64,000 bases of DNA from Planctomycetota bacterium (GCA_024274785.1 JAJSAM010000039.1:1-64000); one strand, 5' to 3'; counted from the first letter of the stretch, positions 50,640 through 60,264 are shown. Numbers and translations: made by a program. The notes: generated from the letters alone by a model not told the origin.

Positions 50640-52718
50640 CTACTCCTTCGTGCCCTTCCAGCCGTCCGCGGGGGCTCCTTTCAGGCGGAGTGTCGCCTCG
50701 ACGGCAAAGACATCCTTCGAGGAGCGGGACTTCGTGGAGACCGGGATCCTGAAGCGGGCGGTGCCGTCCTTGAACTCGGCCATCCGCTTGAATTCCTTCA
50801 TCTTGGCCTTGACGACCGCGGGAGGAGGCGGCGTTCCGTCCGACGGCAGGTAGCCGTAAAACTCGACGCCATCGAGCATGGGACGGAAGATGGCCAGACG
50901 GCCCTTGTGGATCCCGATGAACTTGGGCAGGTCGCCACCGGGGAGAAGTTCCATGGTGGAGGTCGGCCCGGCGGGCTCGGCCGGGACCTCTTCGCCCTCG
51001 GCGGCCGGCTGGTCCGACGGCTTCTCTTCGGGCTTCTCTTCATCCGCGGTTCCCTCTTCGCCCTCACCCTCACCTTTCGACTCCTCTGCGGGTTCGTCGG
51101 CCGGTTCGTCCGCGGGCGGCCTGGCGGTCACCGGGACCTCGACCTCCACCGAGACCCGGGAATCCCACTGGACGAGGGCCACGATCACCGGCTTCCCTTT
51201 TCCCGATGCCTCGATGACGGCCTTGGCGGTGGAGTAGGGGAGGACGTTGACGGGGATGACGCCCACGAACCGGTTCTCGTCCTTGACGAAGACCTTGCCC
51301 TTGCCTTCCTTGCCGGGCGCCGCGTAACCGGTCTTCTCGACGCCATAACCGTCCGCGTCGTCGAGTTCGCTTTCGGGAGGGAGCAGACCCGATTTCCGGA
51401 TGGCGGTCAGGCTGTGCATCATCGCGTCGCGGGCCGGGGTGTGGTACTTCGCGCACCGGAAGCCCAGCACGGAGTAAAGGTTCTGTTCATCGACCGCCCC
51501 GTCCGGGCCTTCGAGGATCCGGGCAGTGGCGCGAATCTCCAGTTCCTTGCTCAGGTAGGCCTTTCCTCCGCCGTAGCTCTGCCCGCGCAGGACCCGGGCG
51601 CCGGCCTGGCCCCAGTGCGGGAACTTGGCGTCGGAGTGAGGGTATTTCAGGGGCGGAGTGGAGGTCCACTCCATGACGTTGCCGAGCATGTTGAAGCAGC
51701 CGAAACCGGACTGGCCGTCCGGGCAGACATCGACGGCCGAGGGACGGTCGCCGGCTTCGGACCTGGGCGGCGAGTCCGCCTTGTTCCAGATCAGTAGGTT
51801 TCTCTGCCGCTTGTCATCGGCGATGAACTCGTCGCCCCAGGGGTAGACCGTGTTCTTCGGTCCGCGGGCGGCCTTCTCCCACTCGGCTTCGGTCGGGACG
51901 TGCTTCCCGGCCCACCTGGCGAAAGCATCGGCGTCCAGTCCGCTGACGAATCGCACTGCGTGATCGAGCTCATCCGGGGCCGGTTTCGCCTGCGGCCAGT
52001 GCTTCGGCGCGAGACGGGTGTATGTGTTGAGGGCGGTTCCCTCGGGCAGCGTGAATCGCAGCCAGGCCTCGATGCGATTCGGGAGCGGAAGGTCCGCGAA
52101 CTTCTGTTTCTGAGCCGGCACCGGCAGGTTCTCGTTGAAGGCGTCGAGCGCGCCCTTGACGAGTCCCGGGTTGGCGGCGAGCACCTTTGCGGTGAGGGTC
52201 AGAAGCTTGCTCCGGTTCATCCAGTAGATGCTCTCCATCTCCCAGGCCGTGGGGTTCTGCCCGAAGATCGAGGTCGCCACGAGGTAGATGTTGTTCATCT
52301 TGCGGTCGGTGAACACCACCTTCTGGCAGGCGTCGTCGAGGAAGGCGCGGTATTGCGCGTTCGTAACCTCGAAGCGGTCCATGGCATAGGCTTCCGTCTC
52401 GACGGTGTGCTCCGGCGTCTCGCGCAGGAGAATGCCCCACCAGAGTTCCTTCTTGCCTCCCCTCAGCAGGGGCGGAATCTTCTTCCGGTCCTGGAGGAAC
52501 GCCTTCTTCAACCACCGCTCGGTGACACCCATCTCGAACTCTCCGGCGGGTATCTCGACCATGCCGGCGAACTCGGATTCGGTGCCCTTCTGCTTCGGCT
52601 TCTCCTGGGCGGCACCTTCCTCCGCTCCGATGAGCAGGCAGGCAATCGTGAGAAAGGCGAGGCCCGGGGCCATGAGGGAGAAGATACCGGCTCGGCGACG
52701 GCTGGGGTCGGGGATCAT
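50640..52718 (-). CDS. Exported SUMF1/FGE-type domain protein with long C-terminal extension
   Basis: A 692-residue exported protein (signal residues about 1-36). Residues about 48-430 are a SUMF1 (formylglycine-generating enzyme-type) domain: MVEIPAGEFEMGVTERW, YAMDRFEVTNAQYRAFL, FARWAGKHVPTEAEWEKAAR, CFNMLGNVMEWTS and GFRCAKY. A ~110-residue insertion lies after the first repeat. Then a region of unknown fold, an acidic Pro/Glu linker (about 555-600) and a beta-rich end. Such exported SUMF1 proteins are common in Planctomycetota-like genomes and are usually not FGly enzymes; the nearby sulfatase-like protein has no FGly site anyway. Confidence 0.8.
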   Translation of the reverse strand: MIPDPSRRRAGIFSLMAPGLAFLTIACLLIGAEEGAAQEKPKQKGTESEFAGMVEIPAGEFEMGVTERWLKKAFLQDRKKIPPLLRGGKKELWWGILLRETPEHTVETEAYAMDRFEVTNAQYRAFLDDACQKVVFTDRKMNNIYLVATSIFGQNPTAWEMESIYWMNRSKLLTLTAKVLAANPGLVKGALDAFNENLPVPAQKQKFADLPLPNRIEAWLRFTLPEGTALNTYTRLAPKHWPQAKPAPDELDHAVRFVSGLDADAFARWAGKHVPTEAEWEKAARGPKNTVYPWGDEFIADDKRQRNLLIWNKADSPPRSEAGDRPSAVDVCPDGQSGFGCFNMLGNVMEWTSTPPLKYPHSDAKFPHWGQAGARVLRGQSYGGGKAYLSKELEIRATARILEGPDGAVDEQNLYSVLGFRCAKYHTPARDAMMHSLTAIRKSGLLPPESELDDADGYGVEKTGYAAPGKEGKGKVFVKDENRFVGVIPVNVLPYSTAKAVIEASGKGKPVIVALVQWDSRVSVEVEVPVTARPPADEPADEPAEESKGEGEGEEGTADEEKPEEKPSDQPAAEGEEVPAEPAGPTSTMELLPGGDLPKFIGIHKGRLAIFRPMLDGVEFYGYLPSDGTPPPPAVVKAKMKEFKRMAEFKDGTARFRIPVSTKSRSSKDVFAVEATLRLKGAPADGWKGTKE

Positions 52719-53052
52719 TCAGGGAACCTCCGGCAAAGAGTGGTCTATATGGCGCGTTACACCGATTCGACCATATCACGCACCCCGTGCCGGACAAAAG
52801 TTGGGACAAGTCGGACGATTGTTCGCGACCGGATTTTTCCACGTTCGGCTGCTTCCGATCATTCCGTGGTGCGCCTTCCTTTCAGGGAAATGGAGCAGGG
52901 AGTTGCCCACATATTGGGCTTCTATTCCCTAATAGTGGTCTATTTAGTGCTTAGGTCTTGACCCGATTTCACCCGGTCGGATAGACTTCATCCCGGGCAG
53001 CGATGTGCCGGAAAATCGCGCAACCCCGGGCCAGGAAACTGGGAGGCGTGTC
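52719..53052. other. Divergent promoter region between SUMF1 and LysM genes
   Basis: 334 bases, more AT-rich than the surroundings. The 10-mer AGTGGTCTAT occurs twice (near 52739 and 52934). A candidate promoter for the LysM gene is at its right end. No gene seen. Confidence 0.4.
52958..52987 (+). promoter_or_regulatory. Candidate promoter of the LysM gene
   Basis: TTGACC (52958-52963), 18-bp spacer, TAGACT (52982-52987), about 60 bp upstream of the LysM start codon. Confidence 0.45.
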
Positions 53053-53778
53053 ATGGGCAATTTCGAGAAACTCGGGGTTCTGGTGATCATCATGCTGGTG
53101 GTCGTGATCCTCGTCTTGACGGTCTGGGGCGTCGGTCAGCCGGTGGATGAGCTCGGAGCGACGCTCACCCCGAAGCAACTTGCCGCGGCGGGAGAGAACG
53201 GGCAGAGTTCCGGTCCAAGGCACAATGCGTCAGCCGAGCAGCCGGCCAACGAGGTCCCCAGGGCGTCGCGCCCCGGTGTCTCGCCCTGGGCGGACCCGGA
53301 TCCGGAGGATCGCAATTCCGCAGACTCCCCGAAATCTGACAACGAGGATACTCCGGCCCCGATTCCGGTGCGCAGCAAGGACATCATCCACACCGTCGTG
53401 GAGGGCGACAGCTTCTACGGCATGGCGCTGCGATACTACCGGGATGGCACGAAGTTCCTGGTGATCCGGGAGGCAAATCCCGACGTCGACCCCCAGACGC
53501 TGTCGGTGGGCACCAGGATCACCGTCCCGGACCCGGCCCGTGTGCTGAAGGCCGACCGTGTGCGGAGGGCCGAGGACGTGCTGCCGGCGCCCCGGCCGAT
53601 GTCGAATTCCGGAAGCAGGACCTATGTGGTGAGGAAGGGCGACAGCCTCTGGCGGATCGCAAGAGAGACCCTCGGTCAGGGCACCGACTTTCCGAAGATC
53701 CTCGACGCCAACCGGGACCTGCTCGGTGATAACGGGGACGATCTGCAGGTCGGCATGACGCTGGTCATTCCCCGCTAG
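53053..53778 (+). CDS. Membrane-anchored protein with two LysM domains
   Basis: A 241-residue protein. Residues about 8-28 (LGVLVIIMLVVVILVLTVWGV) are an uncleaved N-terminal anchor, so the rest faces the periplasm. After a disordered Pro/Ser/Asn-rich stretch come two LysM peptidoglycan-binding domains: about 112-160 (HTVVEGDSFYGMALRYY) and about 188-240 (YVVRKGDSLWRIARETLG). It probably tethers the inner membrane to the wall or targets a complex there. GGGAGG precedes the ATG at 53053. Confidence 0.88.
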   Translation: MGNFEKLGVLVIIMLVVVILVLTVWGVGQPVDELGATLTPKQLAAAGENGQSSGPRHNASAEQPANEVPRASRPGVSPWADPDPEDRNSADSPKSDNEDTPAPIPVRSKDIIHTVVEGDSFYGMALRYYRDGTKFLVIREANPDVDPQTLSVGTRITVPDPARVLKADRVRRAEDVLPAPRPMSNSGSRTYVVRKGDSLWRIARETLGQGTDFPKILDANRDLLGDNGDDLQVGMTLVIPR

Positions 53779-53850
53779 CAGCCCGTCGGAGTAACGCGTC
53801 CCCTGCAAGCAGGCCCGTCCGCCCGACGGTCTGCTGGTACGCTGTTTCCT

Positions 53851-54162
53851 TCACATCGAGCCCGTCCGTCTTCTTCCGGTTCCCCGGTTTTTCGGGATCA
53901 GCGATGGCGCCACCACCTCGCAGGTGATCCCCCTCTTCAGCAGCGCACGGCAGAGAACGTAGCCCGCACCGCTGGCCTCGCAGCAGACCATCAACTCACC
54001 TTCGTGCTTCCGCTCCGGACGACGAAGCCACTTCACCGGCCGAGCGAGATCGGTGGGCATCGTCTTCGTCTCCGCGAGGTCCGATGAAAGCCCAGGCAGA
54101 GCTGCCCCGGTGATCGTGTCCTGGTGGGTGTCGAAAGCCACATATCTGATAGACTTCTGCAT
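53851..54162 (-). pseudogene. IS110-family transposase, N-terminal fragment
   Basis: About 100 codons equal to the beginning of an IS110 DEDD transposase: MQKSIRYVAFDTHQDTITGA (first catalytic Asp), CCEASGAGYVLCRALLKRGI and CEVVAPSLIPKNRGTGRR. Normal proteins (320-450 aa) continue through RRDA; here the frame ends in unrelated residues, so only the N-terminal quarter remains. Dead remnant on the minus strand. Confidence 0.75.
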
Positions 54163-54472
54163 GGCTGGATCCTCCTCTTGTGCTGCAACAGAAGGAAGTT
54201 GCATGCGGCTCTGCCGAGCCGGTTTCCTGATCGCACGGTAACCCGCGTTGACCAGGGGGATCCAGTCCATCCATCGTATCCAGCGCTCGCGCAAGAATAA
54301 CTTCGCAGGACCGAGAGCGCGGATGCGCCCGCCCGTCAAGCGCCACACCCACGAGATGAACCGCCAGCAGGCCGCCGGTGGAACGTATCCCCTGGAAAAT
54401 CAGCTCAGCTTCGGCTTTCCGCCGGCCGATAATGGAATCGCTGTTCCCGGCAGTTTCCGGGGAGGGATACCC
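54163..54472. other. Non-coding stretch between IS110 remnant and secreted protein gene
   Basis: 310 bases; open frames lack coding signals. It likely holds the residual left end of the IS110 element and the promoter of the next gene. Confidence 0.35.
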
Positions 54473-55294
54473 ATGAAACGTCACGGTTCGATCGCTGCGC
54501 TGGTTCTGTTTCTCGTCCTGGTCTCCGGGTTGCCCGCGGGCGCCCAGGATGCCACCAAGCCTGATCCCAAGACCACTCGGAAGCCGGCCACGGCCAGGCA
54601 GCCGAGAGGCGCCACCTCCCTCGATGCCGCCGACGTCCCGGAGTTGAAGATTGCTCCGGTGGTCGGTGAGAAGGTCGAAATCCAGGTCCGTCCGGGCGTG
54701 GTCATGAAGGGCGTGGTCAAGGATCACCGCTACGAGGTCCTCAGCCCTTTCGGCGGCTACGTCCCGGTGGAGAGCGATGAAGTCCCGTTCGCCGGGATTC
54801 GCGTCTACCACGCGATGGGCCTCGACGGGTTCATCTTCCTCCGCTACGACTCCATCCACAAGATCACCTTCCATGGCAAGCTGAGCCAGGAAGAGGGGCT
54901 TGCCCTCGCCCGCCGGATCCATGAGGAGATGAAGCGCGCTGCCGAGGAGAAGGAGCGCGCCATCGCGGACATGGCGGCCCGGCGGCAGCGGCTTGCGGAC
55001 GAGAAGGCCGCGAGGGCGGTGGAGGCCGATCAGGCCGCGGCCGAGGAAGAGGTTCTCGGAGAGAGCCGGCGAGCCGAGGACATCAAGAAACTGCTCGAGC
55101 GTTTCCCCCCGCCCGAGTGGCGTCCGGCCCGGCTGGCCGAGTTGAAGAAGCGGCGCCTGATCCTCGACATCCTCCCCAACGACGAGGAGACCGCCTTCAT
55201 CGACAACTACGAGTTGTGGTTCGAAGGCTACGAGATCTGGCGGAAGGCCCAGGAGGAACTGGGGAAGTCTGTCGCCCCGCCGGAGAAGAAGTAG
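54473..55294 (+). CDS. Secreted helical protein, unknown function
   Basis: A 273-residue exported protein with a clean Sec signal (MKRHGSIAALVLFLVLVSGL..., cleavage near AGA-QD). The first part is beta-like (KVEIQVRPGVVMKGVVKDHR), then a long charged coiled coil (about 145-215, LARRIHEEMKRAAEEKERA). No recognised family. GGAGGG lies 7 nt before the ATG; the longer frame upstream is not coding. It precedes lpxK by 37 bp and could be co-transcribed. Confidence 0.6.
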   Translation: MKRHGSIAALVLFLVLVSGLPAGAQDATKPDPKTTRKPATARQPRGATSLDAADVPELKIAPVVGEKVEIQVRPGVVMKGVVKDHRYEVLSPFGGYVPVESDEVPFAGIRVYHAMGLDGFIFLRYDSIHKITFHGKLSQEEGLALARRIHEEMKRAAEEKERAIADMAARRQRLADEKAARAVEADQAAAEEEVLGESRRAEDIKKLLERFPPPEWRPARLAELKKRRLILDILPNDEETAFIDNYELWFEGYEIWRKAQEELGKSVAPPEKK

Positions 55295-55319
55295 GGGGCG
55301 ACAGCGGGTTGTTCGGGCT

Positions 55320-55325
55320 TAGAAT
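55320..55325 (+). promoter_or_regulatory. Candidate -10 element of lpxK, leaderless
   Basis: TAGAAT ends 6 nt before the lpxK GTG at 55332. No Shine-Dalgarno is present and no -35 consensus is evident. Confidence 0.4.
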
Positions 55326-55331
55326 GATCCC

Positions 55332-56396
55332 GTGCACCTTCCGACTGAGCCCTTCCCGGTCCGATTCATCCGCGGCGACGCCACGGGGCCCGGTCCAACC
55401 GCGCTGCGCTGGGCGCTGACGCCTTTTTCCTGGCTCTTCGGAACGGCGACGGAGATCCGTCGCTCCCTCTACCAGAGCGGCGTCTTCACCGTGCACCGCG
55501 TGCCGTGCCCGGTGATCAGCGTCGGTAATCTCACGGTCGGCGGTACCGGCAAGACTCCGCTCGTGGAGTGGGTGGTCCGGGAGACGCGCAAGCTGGGCAA
55601 GCAGGCGGCGGTGCTTTCACGGGGCTACGGCGCGTCCGCGAAGGGCGTCCCCGACGAACTCGCCGCCCTCTCCGAGAGCCTTCAACAACTCGCCTACGTC
55701 AGCGACCCGGATCGGGTGCGGGGCGCCCTCGAGGCCATCGAACGCCACCGCGCGGAAGTCCTGGTTCTGGACGATGGGTTTCAGCATCATCGCCTGGCCC
55801 GCGACCTGGACATCGTTGCCGTCGACGCCACGCTGCCGTTCGGGGGGGGCTACTGTCTCCCGCGAGGGATGCTGCGTGAGCCGGTCCGTGCCCTGCGTCG
55901 ATCCGACGTGGTGGTATTGACCCGAGCGGACCAGGTGGAGGCGAACACGCTGGGGCGCCTCGCCCGAAGGTTGCATCGCGCGGCCCCGAAGGCGGTGCTG
56001 GCCACGGCGGATCATCGACCCCAGTGCGTTCGCTCCCTCGTCAGCGGGGAGGTCTTCCCGCCGTCCTCCCTCGAGGGCCGCCGGGTCTACGCCGCGAGCG
56101 GCATCGGTAATCCTCGCGCCTTCGAGGCAACGCTGAAGTCCCTCGGCGCCTACCTGGCCGGCGCCGCCCGGTTTGTCGATCACCACGACTACCGGCCGGA
56201 GGAGATCGAGGCCCTGCGTCGCGCCGCCGATGCCGCCGGAGCGAATACTCTGGTTACTACCGCCAAAGACGCCGTGAAGTGGCCCGCCCCATCCGGCCCC
56301 GGCCCGGAACCGGTGGCCCTCGAGGTTCGCATGACGTTCCGCACCGGCGAGGAGCAGGTGAGGGAGCGCTTGCGGGGAGTCCTCCAACGCCCGTGA
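55332..56396 (+). CDS. lpxK: Tetraacyldisaccharide 4'-kinase (lipid A biosynthesis)
   Basis: LpxK adds the 4'-phosphate to the lipid A precursor at the inner membrane using ATP. Features: N-terminal membrane-associated helix, Walker A VGNLTVGGTGKTPLVEW, then LSRGYGASAKG and the LpxK signature DDGFQHHRLARDLDIVAVDA, and the late TTAKDAVK segment. Length 354 aa is normal. GTG start without a ribosome site. Its stop overlaps a GTG that opens an IS66 remnant. Confidence 0.93.
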   Translation: MHLPTEPFPVRFIRGDATGPGPTALRWALTPFSWLFGTATEIRRSLYQSGVFTVHRVPCPVISVGNLTVGGTGKTPLVEWVVRETRKLGKQAAVLSRGYGASAKGVPDELAALSESLQQLAYVSDPDRVRGALEAIERHRAEVLVLDDGFQHHRLARDLDIVAVDATLPFGGGYCLPRGMLREPVRALRRSDVVVLTRADQVEANTLGRLARRLHRAAPKAVLATADHRPQCVRSLVSGEVFPPSSLEGRRVYAASGIGNPRAFEATLKSLGAYLAGAARFVDHHDYRPEEIEALRRAADAAGANTLVTTAKDAVKWPAPSGPGPEPVALEVRMTFRTGEEQVRERLRGVLQRP

Positions 56397-56818
56397 CCGA
56401 TGAGCCGCACTACTTCGATGGGGCTCGAGTCCTCCGAGGGAGGGACGCGGCCAGGAAGATGGAGGCCGTCTACCTCGAGCACATCCGCCAGGCCGGGCAG
56501 GGGGAGGTGCTGCTGAGCGACGGCACCCCGATGCAGATGTGTGACGCATTGAGGTGCATCGCCCCGGGCGAGATGAAGACCGTCCTCGGAAACTGCCTGG
56601 CTCACGCCCGGCGGCAGTTCGTCGATGTGGTGGCCGGCTTCCCGCGGGAAGTGGAGCACGTGATTGATGAGATCTCGCTGGTCTGCGGGCATGACGCGCC
56701 GGCCAACCCCGTCCCTCGTCCCGCTTCGCCGCTTCCCCGCGCCTTCAACTTCCTGAACTGCAGCGCAGATTCGCGCTGTGCAGCGCGGCGCGCCCGGCCA
56801 TGCGTCGAAATCCCGTGA
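56393..56818 (+). pseudogene. IS66 transposase fragment (partial match)
   Basis: The frame beginning with the GTG at 56393 contains PMQMCDALRCIAPGEMKTVL, NCLAHARRQFVDVVAGFP and EHVIDEISLVCGHDAPA, the central segment of IS66 transposases (usually 500 aa). The 45 codons before it do not match IS66 and the sequence after HDAPA is lost. A short internal remnant, not functional. It separates lpxK from the acyltransferase gene, which it may have displaced from a common operon. Confidence 0.65.
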
Positions 56819-56929
56819 GAATTCTCAGATTTTGCACGCCTGCCGAAGGCACACGACCCTCCATGGCCGGAATTGCGGGCCACCCTGAATTCGCGGGGAA
56901 ACCGTGCGGCGGGGTCGCGGGGCACCCCT

Positions 56930-56935
56930 TACACT
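56930..56935 (+). promoter_or_regulatory. Candidate -10 element of the acyltransferase gene, leaderless
   Basis: TACACT ends 7 nt before the ATG at 56943; no Shine-Dalgarno or -35 is recognisable. Confidence 0.35.
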
Positions 56936-56942
56936 CTTCGGC

Positions 56943-57887
56943 ATGGGTATCGTTGTCCGGGCCAGGTACTTCCTGGAATATGCCGGTGTGCGTCTGCTTG
57001 TGGCGGGGGTTCTCTCTCTCGGCTACGAACGAGCCCTTGCGCTCAGCCGCAAGCTCGCGGACCTGGTGTTCCTGGCGGACAAGCGGCATCGTCGGCGGGC
57101 GATCGAGAACATCGCACGGTCCCTTCCTGAACTCGGGGAGGCGGAATGGCGACGGGTGGCGCGGGAGTCGTTCCGATCCTTCGTGCAGGTGCTGGTGGAA
57201 TCGGCCTACCTGCCGCGGCTCCTGACCAGGAACTCCGCGGATCGCCTGGTCACCTTTCACATCCACCCCGAGGCGAAGAAGGCGGCGGCAAAAGGGACCG
57301 GGATCATCTTTGTGACGGGCCACACCGGAAACTGGGAACTGACCGGTCAGGTGGCGGGCATCAACGGCTATCCGCTCGTCTCCGTCGCCAGGCCGCGCGA
57401 CAACCCCTACCTCGAGAAGTACGTGATTCGCAATCGAGAGCGCCACGGCCAGAAGATCGTGGCCAAGAAGGGGGCGATCCGTGACCTTTCCCGTGCGCTT
57501 CGGGACGGGAAGTATCTCGGTATCCTCGCCGACCAGAACGCCGGCAGCCACGGGATCTTCGTGGACTTCTTCGGCCGTCTCGCGAGCACCACCGGAGGGC
57601 CGGCCATGCTGTCTCTGCGGTTCAAGGTTCCGATCATCACCGCCTTCACCATCCGGTCGGGCCGCGGCTTCAAGTACGACATCTACGCCGAGAAGCCTCT
57701 GGTTCCGCCGAACACCGGCAATCGGGACGAGGATGTTCGCATTCTCACTCAGGCATTCACCAGGCGTGTCGAGAAGTGGGTGCGCGAGTACCCCGAGCAG
57801 TGGCTGTGGGGCCACCGGCGCTGGAAGTCCAGACCAAAGGAAGAACAGCAATGGCGATCGAACCCTTCGACCTCGACCGGGTCATAA
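56943..57887 (+). CDS. lpxL: Lipid A acyltransferase (LpxL/HtrB family)
   Basis: A 314-residue member of the late lipid A acyltransferase family. The HX4E catalytic motif is GHTGNWE (in FVTGHTGNWELTGQVAG), followed by YPLVSVARPRDNPYLEKYV and the FFGRLASTTGGPAMLSL region. An N-terminal hydrophobic segment anchors it at the inner membrane. It transfers an acyl chain to the lipid A or a related precursor; acyl donor unknown. ATG 56943 lacks a ribosome site. The last 37 bp overlap the next gene. Confidence 0.85.
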   Translation: MGIVVRARYFLEYAGVRLLVAGVLSLGYERALALSRKLADLVFLADKRHRRRAIENIARSLPELGEAEWRRVARESFRSFVQVLVESAYLPRLLTRNSADRLVTFHIHPEAKKAAAKGTGIIFVTGHTGNWELTGQVAGINGYPLVSVARPRDNPYLEKYVIRNRERHGQKIVAKKGAIRDLSRALRDGKYLGILADQNAGSHGIFVDFFGRLASTTGGPAMLSLRFKVPIITAFTIRSGRGFKYDIYAEKPLVPPNTGNRDEDVRILTQAFTRRVEKWVREYPEQWLWGHRRWKSRPKEEQQWRSNPSTSTGS

Positions 57888-58789
57888 CCCGGCCGCTCGA
57901 CAAGCGCCCCTCGCTGGTCAGCGTCGATCAGTTCGCCGGTCTCCCCGCGCCCGGGGCGACCGTGGGGGAGTGGTTCGCGTCGCTGCCGGAGTTCCTCGCC
58001 GGGGGCTGGCTGCGGGAGGTGGTGGCCGCCATCGTGCGGTCCAGGCGAAGCGGCCGCCCGGTGATCGCCGGCATCGGTGGCCACGTCGTCAAGACCGGCT
58101 GCTCCCCGATTCTGATCGACCTGATGGAGCGGGGAGTCCTGACCGGGCTCGCCATGCCCGGCTCCACCGCCATCCACGACTTCGAAATCGCCGCGTCCGG
58201 CGGCACTTCCGAGGACGTGGCCGCGCGACTCGACGAGGGCGCGTACGGCACCACCGAAGAGACCGGCCGGTTCTTCGCCGTGGCGACGGCCGACGGGGCC
58301 GCCGGGAAGGGACTGGGGCGCGCGCTTGGCGAGAAGATGCTCGCGGACGGCCTGCCCCACGCGAATCTGAGCGTCCTCGCCACCGCGGCCCGGCTCGACC
58401 TCCCGGCCACGGTACACGTGGCGGTGGGCACCGACACGGTTCACCTTCATCCCCAGGTGAACGGCGCTGAGATCGGCGCGGCCACGCATCTGGACTTCCG
58501 TATCCTGACCACCGTGATCGCCGGCCTCGACCACGGCGTCTACCTGAACTGCGGATCGGCGGTGGTCCTCCCGGAGGTATTTCTGAAGGCGATCACCGTA
58601 GCGCGAAACACCGGCCACCCGGTCGCCGGGCTCTTCACCGCGAACTTCGACATGCTGCGGCATTACCGGACCCGGGTGAACGTGGTCAGCCGTCCCCCGG
58701 AACGCGGCGTGGATCTCACGGGGCACCACGAGATCATGCTGCCTCTCCTGCGGATGCTGGTCCTCTCCGAGATGGAGGCCGACCGATGA
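57851..58789 (+). CDS. Uncharacterised protein, possibly deoxyhypusine-synthase-like fold
   Basis: A 312-residue soluble protein I cannot assign. It starts MAIEPFDLDRVITRPLDKR and includes IAGIGGHVVKTGCSPILIDLM, GLAMPGSTAIHDFEIAASGG and DHGVYLNCGSAVVLPEVF. The Gly-rich segments resemble an NAD/Rossmann-like or deoxyhypusine-synthase type fold, but I cannot confirm that. Its genomic place, overlapping the lipid A acyltransferase and hldE (ATGA), argues for an envelope or heptose-related role. Confidence 0.5.
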   Translation: MAIEPFDLDRVITRPLDKRPSLVSVDQFAGLPAPGATVGEWFASLPEFLAGGWLREVVAAIVRSRRSGRPVIAGIGGHVVKTGCSPILIDLMERGVLTGLAMPGSTAIHDFEIAASGGTSEDVAARLDEGAYGTTEETGRFFAVATADGAAGKGLGRALGEKMLADGLPHANLSVLATAARLDLPATVHVAVGTDTVHLHPQVNGAEIGAATHLDFRILTTVIAGLDHGVYLNCGSAVVLPEVFLKAITVARNTGHPVAGLFTANFDMLRHYRTRVNVVSRPPERGVDLTGHHEIMLPLLRMLVLSEMEADR

Positions 58790-60264
58790 GGCTGTCGGAT
58801 CACGTGCGCGGAATGGGCCGGCCGAAGGTCCTCGTGATCGGCGACCTCATGGTGGATCGGTACGTATTCGGTTCGATGGGACGGATCTCGCCCGAAGCGC
58901 CGATCGGCGTGCTCAAGGTGCTGGATGAGGAATGGCGGATGGGCGGGGCCGGCGCGGTGGCCCGCAACCTCGCCGTGCTCGGCGCCGAAGTCGGGCTGCT
59001 CGGGTTTCTCGGCACGAGCGGGCGGGGCAAAACCTTTGCGCGGCTTGCCGAGGAGGCCGGTGTGGACGGCAGCGGCATCGTCCGCGTCTACGGACGGGAG
59101 ACGACGCTGAAGTCCCGCCTGATCGCCCGCCGGGGCGCCGGTGGCCAGCAGGTGCTCCGGGTGGACCACGAGGACCCGAGTCCGTATCCCGAGAGCGAAA
59201 ACGACCAGCTCATCGGGATGTTTCTCGGGGCCATCGACGGCGCCGACCTCGTGGTGCTCTCCGACTATGCCAAGGGCGTGCTCTCCGCCACCCTCACCGG
59301 TCGCATCATCGCGGAATGTCGCGGGCGCGGGGTCCCGGTGCTGATCGATCCCAAGCCGCCCGCCTACGGCCGCTACCGGGGCGCCACCGCGCTCACTCCG
59401 AACCGCGGGGAGGCTTCGGTCTATGCCGGGTTCCCGGTGGACGGCCCCGAGGCTGCCGCGCGTGCGGCCGCGCAGATCCGGGACGACCTGGAGCTCGACG
59501 CCGTCGTGATCAAGATGGACGAGGACGGCATCTTCCTCGAAACCAACGAAGACGATCCGGGGGCGGGAGGCGCATTTCCGATCAACCCCCGGGAGGTCTA
59601 CGATGTCACCGGCGCCGGCGACATGGTGATCTCTACCCTGGCCATGGTCCTGGCGGGGGGCGGTCGCTACCCCGACGCCGTCCGGATCGCCAACGTGGCA
59701 GCCGGCATCGAGGTGGGGCACCTGGGGGTCGTTCCGGTCAGTCGGGAGGAGATCCTCCTGGAACTCGTGGCCGCTTCGCCCGGTACCGAGGGCAAGGTCC
59801 TGTCCCGTTCGGATCTGCTGGAGGTTCTGGCCGCGCGGCGTCAGCACGGCGAGACGGTCGTTTTCACCAACGGGTGCTACGACCTCCTGCACGCCGGGCA
59901 CATCCGCCTGCTCCGCGCGGCGCGCCGGGAGGGGAGCCTCCTCGTCGTCGGACTGAATTCCGACGCGTCCGTCCGGCGCATGAAGGGCGAGAACCGTCCG
60001 ATCAATCCGCAGGAGGAGCGCGCCGAGGTGCTGGCCTCGCTCTCCTGCGTGGACTACGTTGTCGTCTTCGACGAGGACACGCCGTATGAGATCGTCGGAC
60101 GCGTGTTGCCGGATGTGCTGGTGAAGGGCGAGGACTGGGCGGAGAAGGGCGTGGTGGGCCGGGACATCGTGGAGGAGCACGGCGGGAAGGTGGTCCTGAT
60201 GCCGCTTTCACCCGGCCTCTCCTCGACGAACATGATCGAGAAAATGAAGGAGGGGGAAGGGTGA
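58786..60264 (+). CDS. hldE: Bifunctional heptose-7-phosphate kinase / heptose-1-phosphate adenylyltransferase
   Basis: HldE makes ADP-heptose for the LPS inner core. Residues about 1-330 are a PfkB/ribokinase-type kinase (GDLMVDRYVFGSMGRISPEA, WRMGGAGAVARNLAVLGAEV, DVTGAGDMVISTLA). Residues about 350-492 are a nucleotidyltransferase (FTNGCYDLLHAGHIRLLRAA, MKGENRPINPQEER, SSTNMIEKMKEG). Length 492 is typical. Overlaps both neighbours by 4 bp. Confidence 0.95.
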   Translation: MRLSDHVRGMGRPKVLVIGDLMVDRYVFGSMGRISPEAPIGVLKVLDEEWRMGGAGAVARNLAVLGAEVGLLGFLGTSGRGKTFARLAEEAGVDGSGIVRVYGRETTLKSRLIARRGAGGQQVLRVDHEDPSPYPESENDQLIGMFLGAIDGADLVVLSDYAKGVLSATLTGRIIAECRGRGVPVLIDPKPPAYGRYRGATALTPNRGEASVYAGFPVDGPEAAARAAAQIRDDLELDAVVIKMDEDGIFLETNEDDPGAGGAFPINPREVYDVTGAGDMVISTLAMVLAGGGRYPDAVRIANVAAGIEVGHLGVVPVSREEILLELVAASPGTEGKVLSRSDLLEVLAARRQHGETVVFTNGCYDLLHAGHIRLLRAARREGSLLVVGLNSDASVRRMKGENRPINPQEERAEVLASLSCVDYVVVFDEDTPYEIVGRVLPDVLVKGEDWAEKGVVGRDIVEEHGGKVVLMPLSPGLSSTNMIEKMKEGEG

